Counted from the stretch's first letter, positions 44,747 through 56,481 are shown. The stretch: 64,000 bases of DNA from Heliocidaris tuberculata (GCA_025618425.1 CM046850.1:11607019-11671018), one strand, 5' to 3'. A program made the numbers and translations. Notes: generated by a model from the letters alone, not told the origin.

Positions 44747-46165
44747 GCTTATCACATTTTCATTTTGAGCAGAGCCTGAGGTAATCCCTTTGCAGAAAAT
44801 GTACACAAAGAAAATTGGTCTCCAAATTCATGTAAATGGGAGACTGTGTCCCAAATAGGCTACCAAAAATGTTGAAAAAGGTCTCTGACTTCTGAGAATA
44901 GAGTCTTTTTTAGAGACAAACTCCCAAATAGAAAACAAAAAACAGTCTTCAAGTTCAATGATATTAAATCATAAATGAATATCGGTCGTGTGCCTCTACA
45001 TGTACTACTGAGTGAGAGAGGCAAGAATACAAGAAGTAACACTAACAGAGAAAAGTCAGTGGTTATTTCTTCAGTTTTATACATGATATTGAGCTTGAAA
45101 TCAGATGGGAATTACAGAACTGCTTCATTTTGGCCTTCCAAGCTACAGCCCCAGCCCCACAGTATACACCAGGCGAGTGGCCCGCAGCTAGGGTGACGCT
45201 AGCTGAGAATCTAGAAGTGAGGGGTCGGCTACTTTTTGTGTGCATGCAGCCACACCACGCAATACTGTAGTGGTCATATTGACCACTACGCGGAACGAAT
45301 GCAAAAATACTAGTCATTTTCTATCACATGTACTTAAGGTATGGGGGGAAAAAAATAAGATAAATATTTCAAATACTTCCTTTCAAATTCAGCTCTTTAA
45401 AATCTCACTCCTACATGTACCTTAAATGGCTGTTAGGAAGAACTTCTGATATTTCCAGGCTTCCAGCAAATTCCAAAGTCAAAATCATGTCCAAAACCAA
45501 AGAAATCCCCGCCAACTTTTTTCGCGATCGCAGTTATTTTCGTGCCGCCAATGTTTTAGACTAAACTCGGCAAATAAAATTTTGTCCACAAAGAAACACG
45601 GTATCGTGCGCGCACATCGATCTCTACGATCGCGCACATGGAAAATTGTGTGCGCGATAGGGACCAAATTTTTAACGACCGAATTTTTTTTTTTGGGGGG
45701 GGGGGGGGAGATGCCAGCGCTTGTGGCGATCAGGAAATGTACAGTCAAGGATTGTATTTCCGAATAGGATGGTATTACCGAACGTGTAAAGTCATGGCAG
45801 TTACACGCATTACAATGGCTTCCATATGCGTGGGACTACGCGCATGTCATGCATGTTATCCACACTATTTGACACAGAGAACAAAGGGCAGCAGATCATA
45901 AAATGAGGCAAAAAATAGTAAATAATATCTTGTTTTCACATGGAACCATGAAAACGATTAAATAATTGATTGAAAAATCCCTTATTCTGAAAAATATCTC
46001 AATTCTGAATGAAACTTTACCCTAAAAACTGCCAATTTCAAAGACCTCACGACCGATCCGTTCCTGTCTAACGTTTAATTAGACTTTTAGAGAGAGAGAG
46101 TGATCAGTCATGTCAGTGCATGCCGTTGTTTATATATTGGCAACCCTCGATAAAAGCTAAAAGTT
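44747..46165. other. Non-coding stretch with repeat ends
   Basis: It includes an accgaacgtgtaaa end at about 45771, related to 8607, an inverted tgcgcgcacatcgat/atcgcgcacatgg pair near 45608-45640 and a G run at 45694. No exon supported. Confidence 0.45.
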
Positions 46166-46947
46166 ATGGCATTATCGTGAAATCTGTCACCGGTCCATTC
46201 ACTACCGTTTATTTCGTCAGTGCTGGTGACAGCATTCCACTCTCATAGTCGACTCTGTACACAATCATGACAATGCGAGCGCACACGCGGGAAGAGAGGT
46301 GACAGATTTCACGATTAGGCCAAAGTTATAATCATAACCTAGTACATTGGATGAGTGGATAAAAGCATGTTCATGTAAAACGTGTGATCAACCTGCCAAA
46401 CTACGAGTGATAACAAAAAGTGTGTGCATAATATTTTTGTTGATTAGACTGAGCATAATGAGGAAATTTCTCCCAAAACGGGCACGTTCGGAAATGGCAT
46501 TTTCAAGGGATCAAAACGGAAGGGAATATCGTATAAAATCTAGGTTGTCTTTTTAAAATTCCCTCAACTTCTTTTTCTGTAGGACTTTTACTTTAGCATT
46601 CATTATGTAAGTTTGACAGACATGACAGATAGATCTATTCGTTTGATATTTTATTTGCTATCGTTGATTTTCTGAAAAGTGTTCGGAAACTGGATCCACT
46701 ACCATACTTGCAGTTGCATCTTGCCTGTAGTGTAATTGTAACTAAGTAAGGCTGTAATTTATTTCAACATTCTTTCACACTTTTAAATTTAAAAAAAATG
46801 TAACTAAAAATGGCCTAATCGTGAAATCTGTCTCCTCTCTTCCCGCGTGTGCGCTCGCATTGTGTACGAAGTCTAATGTTGTCACCAGCACTGACGAAAT
46901 AAACAGCAGTGAATGGACCGGTGACAGATTTCACGATAATGCCCTAA
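46166..46947 (+). repeat. Two mirrored MITE copies around a 490 bp centre
   Basis: 46170-46322 reads attatcgtgaaatctgtcac..gacagatttcacgattagg. 46812-46944 is the same sequence in reverse. Each copy is itself flanked by gatttcacgat inverted ends. The centre (46515-46705) matches 61500-61690 in reverse. Confidence 0.75.
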
Positions 46948-47876
46948 AAATGTGCAAATAGTAGATTTCAAGGAAAACATTTCTTAATCCTACCTGATAT
47001 CCACCAGAAAACAAGTTAATCAGTCCAACCAATCTCAGAATTTCGGCCGAAAAACACGAAATTTTCGTATAGGTCCAGCCTAGTATCCTACAACAATATT
47101 ATGATGGTACGGTACATTTGAGGGTAAAATAAAAAAGGAAAATGAAAGCGTGAATCTAGAAAAATGGTATGGCTTAGCAAGGGCAGCGCGATTAAAGGTA
47201 CCTTATTAAGGCATGACTCTGAGTCGATCCCTGAATTGGCGAGGTGGAAAAAGCGAGTCATATCAAACTTTGTGTACTGATGTTGCACTCTGATATTAAT
47301 CCTTGTTACACTTGAAACTACTCCAGATACTTCAAAATCCTACGTTTCTCCGAAAGGTGACTTTTATGTCAGCTTTAGAACATATGCAGTAGATCAGATT
47401 ATTTCACAATAACTTACTCAGAAGCACACATTTCAAACTCCCACTCACTTTCAAAACACAATTCCTTTATATCCCTTAGAATTAAAGGAAGCGCAGTCAG
47501 CTCAGCGGGTGGAAATTGAGTCCAACAAAGATTCAGTGACCTTTCCTCATACTTCACATTGTTTCTACCACACTCATCTATTAAAGCTCATGATTTAATA
47601 CTGTTAGTGTTGTTTGCATCAATTTCAGCTCAGTCTTTAGAGTATCAACTAACTTTACAATCGGAATGTTTATTGTATGTGACCACAGGTATTTCATAGA
47701 CAGAAGTAAATTTCATTCTTCTATAAGGCCAAGTAAAATTGATTCCTATATAGTTTCTTGTCCGGATTTCTTTTTTGAAAATAAGGACGAGGGGGTTCTA
47801 TTTTATTTAATACTCATGTCAATAAGTTTCGCGCAATTTGTTGCATCTGCGCGTAGCCTGAATGTCATCAGAATGA

Positions 47877-47922
47877 CACGTGCGCGCCACTGATCTCTGT
47901 AGAGATCAGTGGTGCGCGCGCA
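47877..47922 (+). repeat. Short GC-rich hairpin
   Basis: gcgcgccactgatctc and gagatcagtggtgcgcgc are complementary around tgta. Confidence 0.75.
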
Positions 47923-48797
47923 CAGAATCAGTCTAAAAACACAAAATATTTCATAACTAATTCATAAAAAGGCCAGAATTCTACAAAACCAGTAGAAGTC
48001 AAAATAAGAAAGGTCAAACCTAGAACTCTTACTCTTTTAAGAAACCTTTTAACTGGTTAATTCCCACCATTAACAGCACTGCTACCCAATTAACAAAATT
48101 ACCTTGTCACTGCGAGTCGATTACTTTCCCCATAGAAACACGTGTAATTTGGGTGTTCTACGTTTTTGTGAGGCAACATAAACAGGCCGTTTTCAAACAA
48201 AATTGGCCAGAATTCTACATATGAGATGATTACATTTTTATGCTCAGCAGCTTCTTTGTTTCTTCAATATTCATATTCTTTTTTAACTGAATTAAATTGT
48301 TAAAAAGTGAAAAAGATATAAGTATTTCTAAAAGTTGAAATTTACGTTTTTCATGATTAATGTACAGGGTTCTATGGAGGGAATCGCAGAGGGAAAGTGA
48401 TACGCGCGCGCGCATGGTTGAGAATGCAACACACTTTTTGGTATGAATGTTTTTCTGTACATAAAAATGGCTGTAGTATTGGGACAATTTGAAGACAAAT
48501 TTTCTCATTTTAATTTGATTTGTACATGCACTCCAGAGGCTTAAAACAAGGAGAAATTGCAGTAATGATTTCTGTTACTTCATTGTCTATAGATGTTTTG
48601 AAGTCTCGTTTATTCCATTTCAGAAAAAAAATATCGAACAACAAAAAAAAATTGAAGCCAGCCAGAAAAAATAAGGAGGGGACGAAAAACTAGGATTTAT
48701 TTTTATTTAGCCTAGTAACATACCAACAATAGACGAGTTCAAGCTTTGTATATGTACCGACATAAGTTTTTAAAAAATTACCCGATACAATCAATGC
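47923..48797. other. Non-coding AT-rich stretch
   Basis: Contains two direct copies of ggccagaattctac (47971, 48207) and a gcgcgcgcgc word at 48405. No coding signal found. Confidence 0.45.
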
Positions 48798-48839
48798 AAT
48801 TCGAGCGATCGCCAATAGGGTAAAAATGCCCGGATGTAC

Positions 48840-48983
48840 CGTTTTTGGCGAATTCTCATTCAACTTCCGGGACCTGTGTACTTCCGGTGTATACGGATGC
48901 TAAGTTACAGTAACCGCGGTACACACTTCAGGAATTTTTCTTCAAACTTATCTAATAAAAGTTAAGGTAATCGTAGAATTGTC
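48840..48983 (+). promoter_or_regulatory. Candidate promoter of the SAP-domain ORF
   Basis: Between the left inverted repeat and the ORF are two CTTCCGG/ACTTCCGG words (48864-48894), the consensus of ETS-type sites common near animal TATA-less transcription starts. An inverse CCGGAAGT lies near the right end of the element (about 49292). This suggests the element carries its own promoter. Confidence 0.35.
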
Positions 48984-49247
48984 ATGGCGAGCGTTTCTCA
49001 AGACTTCAAGAATATGACCGTTCTGCAGCTGAAAGCTTTTCTGACAGAAATAGGCATTCCATGCAACGGAAAACGCAAACTCGAATTGGAATTGCTAGTA
49101 CGGAGAGCCGCTGAATGTTACAGCGTTATTGAGCCTTGCGACCGGGAGGCGTCCGGCAGAAAGCGACGACGGGTGCCCGCTGCGGACGGCTCTGTTCGAG
49201 ACTTAAATGACAAAGCCGTATCTTGGAAAGCTGATTTGAGAGGTTAA
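48984..49247 (+). CDS. SAP-domain protein ORF inside a TIR element
   Basis: This is an 87-residue ORF with a good initiation context (gtcATGgcg). Residues about 11-43 (MTVLQLKAFLTEIGIPCNG then KRKLELELLVRRA) fit the SAP fold, a two-helix DNA/chromatin-binding module. A basic patch (GRKRRRVP) follows. A gt dinucleotide right after the last coding codons (gagag|gttaat) could be a splice donor, so this may be the first exon of a larger gene. SAP modules occur at the N-terminus of many transposon-encoded proteins of marine invertebrates. Flanking 39 bp inverted repeats argue that the ORF belongs to, or was captured by, a mobile element. Confidence 0.55.
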   Translation: MASVSQDFKNMTVLQLKAFLTEIGIPCNGKRKLELELLVRRAAECYSVIEPCDREASGRKRRRVPAADGSVRDLNDKAVSWKADLRG

Positions 49248-49415
49248 TCAGGTTATGCACGGCCGCCGGGTCATTCACCGACCGGTCAGATTCCGGAAGT
49301 AACTAGGTCACAAAAGCTGTCCCACATTGCATAGCAAACGCACCCCGATACCTGCATCCGGGCATTTTTACCCTATCGGCGATCGCTCGAATTCTTACAT
49401 TCTCATTTCTGATCA

Positions 49416-49570
49416 GGGCCCCCGTTTCATAGAACTTGTTATCAATACCATCTGCCCCATTTCTATGACAAATTTCTCTCTTAGCCAATCAGGTTCAAGG
49501 ATTTCAGTAGCTTATAACAACTACTGTACATGTAACTTGTTATTGATAACAAGTTTTATGAAATAGGAGC
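49416..49570 (+). mobile_element. Small MITE, GGGCCCCCGTTTCATAGAAC family
   Basis: The left end pairs with acaagttttatgaaatagga at the right. The inner sequence agccaatcaggttcaagga is also in the 23395 MITE (agccaatcagatgcaagga). It lies 22 bp from the SAP element. Confidence 0.65.
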
Positions 49571-49998
49571 CATGCCATATCAAGGTACATAACACAGCTC
49601 TCAATTTCAATATATCTCTTTCTCTCTCTCTCCTTCTTTCTTTCTCTCTACAAAAACAAAACAAAACAAAAACAAAAACAAGGAATCCAGACAAAACACC
49701 TGCACTGGTTTCAATATTTCTCTTCTCTGCCATAATCATATCACTGGTTTCAATATTTCTCTTCCCTTTTTTTTAATTGCTGGTATAAAAATTGGCTCCA
49801 AGGGTAGCCAAGATTTCAAGGCAATCTCCACTACTACAGAATTATATTGCGGAGCAATATGTTACTGCAATCTTCAAAACATGATATTAACAAAGGTATG
49901 AAACAGCATAATCAACAACATAGTGTTGCACAATAATAATACATGTACATGTATAACATTTCATTTCATAAAATTTCATTTCATAACATTTCATTTCA

Positions 49999-50184
49999 AA
50001 CTGGGCGTTGTGGCGTGCGCCTGTAATCCAGCTAACAGTGGAAGTTATAAACTGATTCAGCGGACCCAGGTTCGAAACTGAGTCACGTCTTTTGGATGGT
50101 GACGTTAAAGGTCAGTCCCCAGACGTAAATAATCATATCTGATTGATACACGTCTGTAAAAACCCAATTACACACACACACACT
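49999..50184 (+). mobile_element. SINE with a 7SL RNA-like head
   Basis: It begins actgggcgttgtggcgtgcg followed by cctgtaatccagcta, closely resembling the 5' Alu domain of metazoan 7SL RNA (GGGCG.GGTGGCGCGTGCCTGTA.TCC.AGCTA in human). A second stretch, gacccaggttcgaaactgag, resembles the 7SL segment GGCCCAGGTCGGAAACGGAG. A different body (ggatggtgacgttaaaggtc) and a (CA)n tail follow. Likely target duplications catttcataaaatt occur on both sides. The similarity is judged by eye from memory of human 7SL. Confidence 0.5.
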
Positions 50185-52739
50185 CATTTCATAAAATTCC
50201 TATGACAGAATATGTAAATATTCTAGTAATACTTTTAGTCAACTTTATGGGCAAAACATACAACATGTGAATAATTCATATTACAAAATTAATATGCTTT
50301 CTAAAATAAATGAAGTATCTTAGGGGAGAAGGTATTTTGATTAATATTCATCCAAAATACAACTGTGATTGAAATCAAGAGTACAATGTATGTCCCATGG
50401 TTTGTGAAGAGGCCAGCACATATTATGGCTACTTAACAAAGGATGGAATTAATCTCTGAAATATTAATGAAATATTTACAGATCAGGAGACTTCCACTGA
50501 ATGTTCAATTGACTATAAATAACCAACCAAAATTAAGTCTCAATTTTCTGCATATATCACCATCATTCTTCGATATTCAAACTAACAGTATGTCCCTTTG
50601 CTATATATGGGAGCCACGGAAGACCAGATATTCTTAATGAAGAAATGGATAACCAATCAAACAGTTTCATTAATAAGATTATCATGTGTTCATTCTTGCT
50701 TTTCCCCCTTATTTCTTTCACTAACCAGCGAAAAAAAAAAAAGCTTTATGCACAACCTGTACTTCAATCCCCACCTTCAGTATTCTATAGTTTCCCCAAA
50801 ATTGTTTCGTCACAAATATAGGAAACATCTAAGATGGCAATGAAAGAACATTAAAGTACATTGCTCTGAAGATACATTATACCGGTATTAAACCTGAGCA
50901 ATATGAGTACTTGTATTGCTTTTTCAAGGGACTTTACTTATAATTTTTTTTGTCATCATTATACATATACAATGTATTTCTAAAAGCATAATACATAATA
51001 TGATAATAGCAAAAATTTAAAGATAAATTTGAGTTCTGGTCACGCAAAATTGTGAAAGAAACTGTCTCAAATCAACTGGGAAAGGTTGATCATGTCTACA
51101 CAATAATTTTTTATATACTGCAGGTTTTGGAATCGCCAAAATGATTAAAAAATGACACAATCTCGCTGAAAAGCACATGTACTGCACACAGAAATGGGTA
51201 CACGGGACTGCACACACAAGTGGCATGAATGTTCCGCCCGAAAACTTCCAGCTATTTCTCGTCATATTTTGAATATGAGGGCATTTGAAGAGCTTTCCCT
51301 TTCAGGGGACATTTCTAACACGATGTTCTTCCAAACTGACGTAAAAAGAATGAGAAAGCTCACAAATTATATTTCACCTCTCCCAGAACTCAACCTTCTC
51401 TTTAGGTTGGAAAGAAAAGAACTTCCAGCACATAAGGACTATGTTAGTCATGTAAACCAAAGCAGAGCTGGACTTGAGTTTTGTTTTATTCTTCTCTCTA
51501 ATACACAGCATACATGCAGTATTTAGAAAATGTAATCACTTCAACTTCATCATCTGCCCTCTAGAAAGTACAGATCTGTGCACAGCTACACACCAAGGCT
51601 ATCCACCCATACAGAAATATTGTTAACAGGAAAAACAGAAGCTGGCATTTAAATCATGTAATGACGTATGACATGCTAATTAATTAATATTATTTTTTAA
51701 AAATCACTGCAAAGAAGAGATCACATACGGTTCCATGGAAAACATTTCTTTGAAAGACAAACTAAAACCGATAAGTTGAGCATTCCATTATAAACATTGT
51801 ACCAAGTTCACGAGCATGCAGAGTTGGAACAATCAAAGTACATAGCATTTCTGTGCTCTTTTAACAGCAAGTATGTAACTAATAAGGCATGGAATGCTCA
51901 AGTTAATAGTTTAGATCATCAAGCCACTGGAAACTGTTTAGTCTGCCTTTTTCAAGCATTAAAAACATGATAGTTTTCATTCTAAGTTACCCCAGGGCAA
52001 GCCTTCAAGAGATTAAGAGCAGAGTGTAGTGAAAGCAGTCCAGTGAAGAGATAAGAAATGAATATCACAAGTGCTATGCATATCGACTCTTAAAAGCAAT
52101 GAATAAAATTAATTTCTAATGGGAAAAATAACATTTGGGGTGAATACAAAAAGTAACTGAATGATTATTTTGTTTTAAAATGATATGAGATGTTCCATTA
52201 AAATTGATGGATAAAAAGAAGGAGCTTTCAATGTCACACTTCATATTATTGTTCATACATGTATGCATATGCCATTTATAGTGCTGTGTAAATATAGAGC
52301 ATGCATTCTATTAAACAAAATAAAGTGATTTCGGAAAGCAACATACATGTATATGGCAATAATATGATAAAAGAGATAGGTGATCTCATCTGTTGAGCAT
52401 AATTAGATGCATAAACTGTTTTTACAATGGGTCCAATTGAAATTTTAGGGCTTGTGGGCATAAGGCAGAATGAGCAAGCCAGTTTGCAATTTTTTTTTCT
52501 TCCTGTTTTTCTTATTCCAATTTACACTGGGGAGAGCACTGATTCCCTCTGAACATCCTTCCAATGGATTGAGGACAACATCGATGGGAATTTATGGTGG
52601 AATTTTAGGGAGAGCGGTGAGCATCCTTCTTCTCTTTGGTTAGCTATCTGCTTCTTATTTCATTGCATTAATAACATCACAATCTATTGTTAAAGTCGAG
52701 TCTATAAAACGTTCAAGGAGCAAATGAGGGTCAGTGTCA
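50185..52739. other. DNAJC19 downstream region
   Basis: No coding exon supported. Short inverted words (gttgagcattccat at 51776 and atggaatgctcaag at 51890) are the only structure noted. It should contain the DNAJC19 3'UTR at its right edge. Confidence 0.4.
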
Positions 52740-52813
52740 TCATAACTTTTTTCCCTGGCTCTCTAAGTAGTCCTTGGCTTCGTTGATCTTGGTTGCAAGA
52801 TATGGGGAACCAC
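52740..52813 (-). CDS. DNAJC19: DNAJC19/TIM14, exon 6 (C-terminus)
   Basis: The acceptor ctctcag completes Gly. The exon encodes GSPYLATKINEAKDYLESQG and then KKL followed by TGA at 52740-52742. GGSPYxAxKINEAKDxLE is the conserved end of the TIM14 J domain. The six exons total 351 nt (116 residues plus stop), the same length as the human protein, and every junction phase agrees. In vertebrates, loss of DNAJC19 causes cardiomyopathy with ataxia; nothing here suggests a defect. Confidence 0.95.
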
Positions 52814-52916
52814 CTGAGAGAGAGGCAGAAAGAAACAATGATAAATAATAAACATAGCTACATTTACACTATGCACATATCCATCCCAGGTGATGCTCAA
52901 CGTGCCTGCAAAGTAC

Positions 52917-53150
52917 TATTATTATCCTCGCTTTGTTTAGCCCAGCTGCTCTAAGGTCCTGAAAGCATTGATGGAATATCTTCCTACCAGGCACTCATTT
53001 ACCACTCTCCACCTGGGTGGAGAGTGGCAAATGTAGATAGATTAATGCCATTGGTGCTGCGGAGGGACTCGAAGTGTGGACAACTAGACAATGGCACCTA
53101 TACGACCATGACACAGATACCTCAATATACACAGATGAAGAAGAATCTGA
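52917..53150 (-). mobile_element. tRNA-SINE copy 3 (minus strand), intron 5 of DNAJC19
   Basis: On the minus strand: a B-box-like cttcgagtccc, then catttgccactctccaccca, an extra inverted copy of that motif (ggtggagagtggtaaat), and a tail ending gataataata. The head is diverged. Confidence 0.6.
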
Positions 53151-53610
53151 CAGCCCTCTATCAAGCTTACCAATGAATAACAAACAGGGTGTAAAATGTA
53201 CTGACTGTATCTCTCTCATGGATAATCTGCATGAAATAAGTTTCATAGGATCAATCATTACAGAACATGTCCCCCTTTGAATTGATCGGTTTTATTATTG
53301 GAGTTTCCTCTAAATATGAGAAATAATTGTCAATGTAGTATGAATGTATGAAACATCTTTAAGTATAACAACTAATCTCGTGACTTTGTAATGACATTTG
53401 CCCCGAGACTATCTACATGTTCTTAAAATTGTTGTCAATACCAGACATGTGCTTTCACAACAAGCAGAATACATGTAGCATAATTATGCTTTTCTTCTAC
53501 ATAATGAAAAAAAATATGTAAAAAGGCTTGACAGTATCCTAGATATCTAGATTATGAAGGTAGAAAATATAATAAGAAAAAAAAAAATTAAAATCAGACT
53601 TTATTTTTAC

Positions 53611-53681
53611 CTCTGTCAGGATGGTTTAGAAGCATGATCTTCCTGTGTGCATCCCTCACTCTGTTCCTGGTTGCTGATGCA
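53611..53681 (-). CDS. DNAJC19: DNAJC19/TIM14, exon 5 (HPD motif)
   Basis: The acceptor is tttcag and the donor gtaaaa. It encodes SASATRNRVRDAHRKIMLL followed by NHPDR. The HPD tripeptide is the J-domain motif that stimulates the ATPase of mitochondrial HSP70 (mortalin) in the presequence translocase-associated motor. It is intact, so a functional co-chaperone is expected. A Gly codon is split across the donor. Confidence 0.96.
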
Positions 53682-54250
53682 CTGAAATACAAAAAAAAAA
53701 AGAAGGTTCATTTATGGTCACATTAATAGTTATTATTAACTCAATGCAGTCATTCATTTTGCCTTATAAGTTCTAAAAAAAAAGTATAAAATTCCACATA
53801 AAACAACCTGTCCCTGCGCAAAGTTTCTAGGTAATACAGAAGGTTGGTCAAGGTGATGTATGGTAAAAAGAATGTGCCCTTATGGGGGTGTATCCAGTCG
53901 GTCTGAGACCAAATATTAAGTAATCTGAAATTAACTTTATAAAAGCCATAAAAAGAAGACAACATACATGTATGTCATGGTCATTCGTCTGGATGGAAAA
54001 CCCTGTTTTTCCATGTAAGTACACTGTTCACCTTTGGGATTCAAAATTTTCCACTTTTATTACATTTATCAACATGAACAAGACATAGTTTAGAAATAAT
54101 TTCATCTGGGAGATACTAAGTGAGCGAATATGCCATAACTCAAAATATTCATCAATAGTGGACAATTCCTATAATTCTGTATACTATTTCTTGAACATGC
54201 TTGCATCTCAGAGTTGACACTTTAGGATTGACTGTCGATAGGAATTTTAA

Positions 54251-54627
54251 CCCTTTCAAGACAAAAGACCACATTTTGTGGTTTGGCTCAATAACTTTTG
54301 ATTCAGAGCTCTAAAAATATACCAGATGCAAGAGTAGAAAGAGCAAAAATTTCTGCACAAGCTATGTTCATGTTTGTTGCATGAAGATATTGAGTTTGAT
54401 GGAAAAAAAACGAGAATAAGCTTTAAAATCCTTAAACTGGCAACACATTCAAAATCATTATTTTCATTAAAATTGGCAATTATTTCAACTTTTTGACAAA
54501 TTCCTACCCATTAGTCATTAGAACTTTTTAGAGCCATGTAGCATTAAAAGAAAAATGTTATTGTTGCCAATTTGAAGAACAAAATGTGATCAATTTAGCC
54601 CTTGAATAATTCCTGTCCTAAAAAGGG
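54251..54627 (+). mobile_element. TTAACCCTTTCA-family MITE in intron 4 of DNAJC19
   Basis: Left TTAA-CCCTTTCAAGACA; right TCCTGTCCTAAAAAGGG-TTAC. It has the same inner sequence as 30834-31240. Confidence 0.8.
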
Positions 54628-54674
54628 TTACAAAAGATAAAATCTATGAGTATAATAAAGACTTGGAAACTCAC

Positions 54675-54751
54675 CTTACTCCAAGAATCAAACTTGCTTC
54701 TCTCTTTGACATCTTAGGTTCAAATCCCCCTTTGTAGTAGGTGTTGAAATT
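54675..54751 (-). CDS. DNAJC19: DNAJC19/TIM14, exon 4 (start of J domain)
   Basis: The acceptor is caatag and the donor gtgagt. It encodes NFNTYYKGGFEPKM followed by SKREASLILGV. The YYxGGFEPKMxxREAxLILGV block is the diagnostic N-terminal part of the TIM14/Pam18 J domain. It ends two bases into the next codon, which the following exon completes as Ser. Confidence 0.95.
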
Positions 54752-55030
54752 CTATTGAAGAGGATCAATAAAAATATACACATAGGAACAATGGCCATCT
54801 TAAAATGTAAGGTTGAGTATGGGTAAACTTCTTACCTTGTAGATAAGTGATCAATGGTTATCTCATCTGTGATTTATTCATATTAGCAGGAACCTCTTTG
54901 CAAAAGGCCAAAATATAATGACCCTGCAGCTGTGATAAGTATATCACGACGGCGCAAAGAAAATCGCACAATACCTCTGGCAACAATTGCTCTAGGCTTC
55001 GATTGGTCAGATGGGTGAGAATAGACGTAT

Positions 55031-55513
55031 CCGGACAACTACCCCCTGGACAACTCCCCGCCCCCGGTCAACTACCCCCTGGACAACTACCCCCCAGGAC
55101 AACTACCCCCAGGACAATTACCCCCAGGACAACCCCCCCCAGACAACTCCCCCGGACAACTACCCCCTGGACAATTACCCCTCGGACAACTACTCACGGA
55201 TTCGGGGGTTGTTGTCTTGGGGGGGGGGGGGGGGGTAATTGTCCGGAGGTAATTGTACTGAGGGGTAATTGTCCTGGGGGGGGTAGTTGTCCTGGGGGTA
55301 ATTGTCCTGGGGGTAGTTGTCCTGGGGGCGGTTGTCCTGGAGGGCATTTGTCCTGGAGGGCATTTGTCCTGGAGGGCATTTGTCCTGGGGGTAGTTGTCC
55401 TGGGGAGGGTTGTCCTGGAGGGCATTTGTCCTGGAGGGCAGTTGTCCTAGGGGGTAGTTGTCCGGGGGGTAGTTGTCCGGGGGGTAGTTTTCCAGGGGGT
55501 AGTTGTCCTAGAA
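55031..55513 (+). repeat. Mirrored minisatellite, GGACAACTACCCCC / GGGGGTAGTTGTCC
   Basis: 55031-55191 has about ten 15-16 bp units of acaactaccccctgg. After a 10-base centre (tcacggattc), 55203-55513 carries about twenty units of the reverse complement, ggggtagttgtcctg, including a variant ggagggcatttgtcct. The tract can form a hairpin and has G-runs able to form quadruplexes. The proline- and glycine-rich open frames through it are artefacts. Confidence 0.9.
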
Positions 55514-55918
55514 TCTTGAATAGAGGTAGGGTTACCATGGGGTTTTAGATTAGGTTTGGGGTTAGGGTAAGATATGGTGTCGGGTAGAGAGTTGAAGTTC
55601 GGAATAGGAATAGTGCAGGAAATCGACGGCAGAGTAATTGTTGCTGGACCACTACTCAGTCGTACATGTACAATCAATATAAAATGTGCTCATGACTGAA
55701 TATGTCATTTCAAAGTAACATCTAAAAAATACAGAACAATTTTATAAAATACTGCAACTTTTTATCTTGGATTTGACATTAAAATTGAAAATACTTATCA
55801 TGTAAAATGGAAATTAATCTCAGTCAGTTTGTGATGTACTTCACTGTATACATCCAGTATGATTCAACAAACATCAGAGCTTGAAAAAATTCACACAAAG
55901 ATATTGGCTAATACTTAC

Positions 55919-55980
55919 AAATTTGGGCATCTTTGATGCATTCTGCTGTACTATTTTTCCAGTTTGCAGAGCTAATCTCC
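55919..55980 (-). CDS. DNAJC19: DNAJC19/TIM14, exon 3
   Basis: The acceptor is ttgaag, the donor gtaagt, with phase 1 in and phase 0 out. It encodes RLALQTGKIVQQNASKMPKF, the linker between the membrane span and the J-like domain. It corresponds to the RYVLQAMK region of vertebrate TIM14, which has similar length but weaker conservation. Confidence 0.88.
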
Positions 55981-56481
55981 CTTCAAAACAAATGATTACA
56001 AGACGTACATGTAATTTACAAACATTAACAACAACAGCAACAGACAAAATAAAGGGGAAAAAAAGGGAAGGAAGGAAGAATGCTTGAACCACTTGAATGC
56101 AAAAGGAATGTCTTTCACTTTGGTGACATTATAACTTTTCCAGAATATATCCTTAATTTTATCAAAATTCCAACTTACATCATCAAAAAATTAAAGCAAA
56201 AAACAAATGTGGGACTGTCAGATGAATTTGTAGACCTTGGAAAGAACATTTTGCTTTTTGGCGAATGTCAAAAAAAACAAAATTTACCTGTTGACTACTG
56301 GATTCTCTCATACCCACAGGTTCAATACTGGGACGACTCAGTTCTCATAAGCAAAGGGATAAAGACAGAACAATAGAATTCAAGATACAAATACTGCTTA
56401 AGGAGATGAAAATTTTGCAAATTTAAAATTCCAAAAGAGCTTTCATGAACCAAAATATATTTTTACGAAATAAATATTTAC

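Larger units (their letters stand above)
48798..49393 (+). mobile_element. 596 bp TIR element carrying the SAP ORF
   Basis: The ends are 39 bp inverted repeats (48798-48836 and 49355-49393) with one internal mismatch (ccaatag versus ccgatag). They contain the word gcgatcgc and a taaaaatgcccgg block. No target duplication is obvious: the flanks are atgc and cttac. The element holds the SAP ORF and ETS-like sites. Superfamily unknown. Confidence 0.7.

Noticed and set aside
51194..51526. 110-residue ORF downstream of DNAJC19
   Set aside because: No recognised motifs and no ATG-supported start context; looks like a chance open frame.
55003..55548. Proline- and glycine-rich open frames on both strands
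   Set aside because: They follow the 15 bp minisatellite exactly and exist in several frames at once; composition, not coding.
56080..56376. 98-residue ORF in intron 2 of DNAJC19
   Set aside because: No ATG at its start, no recognisable domain, and it lies between well-defined exons.
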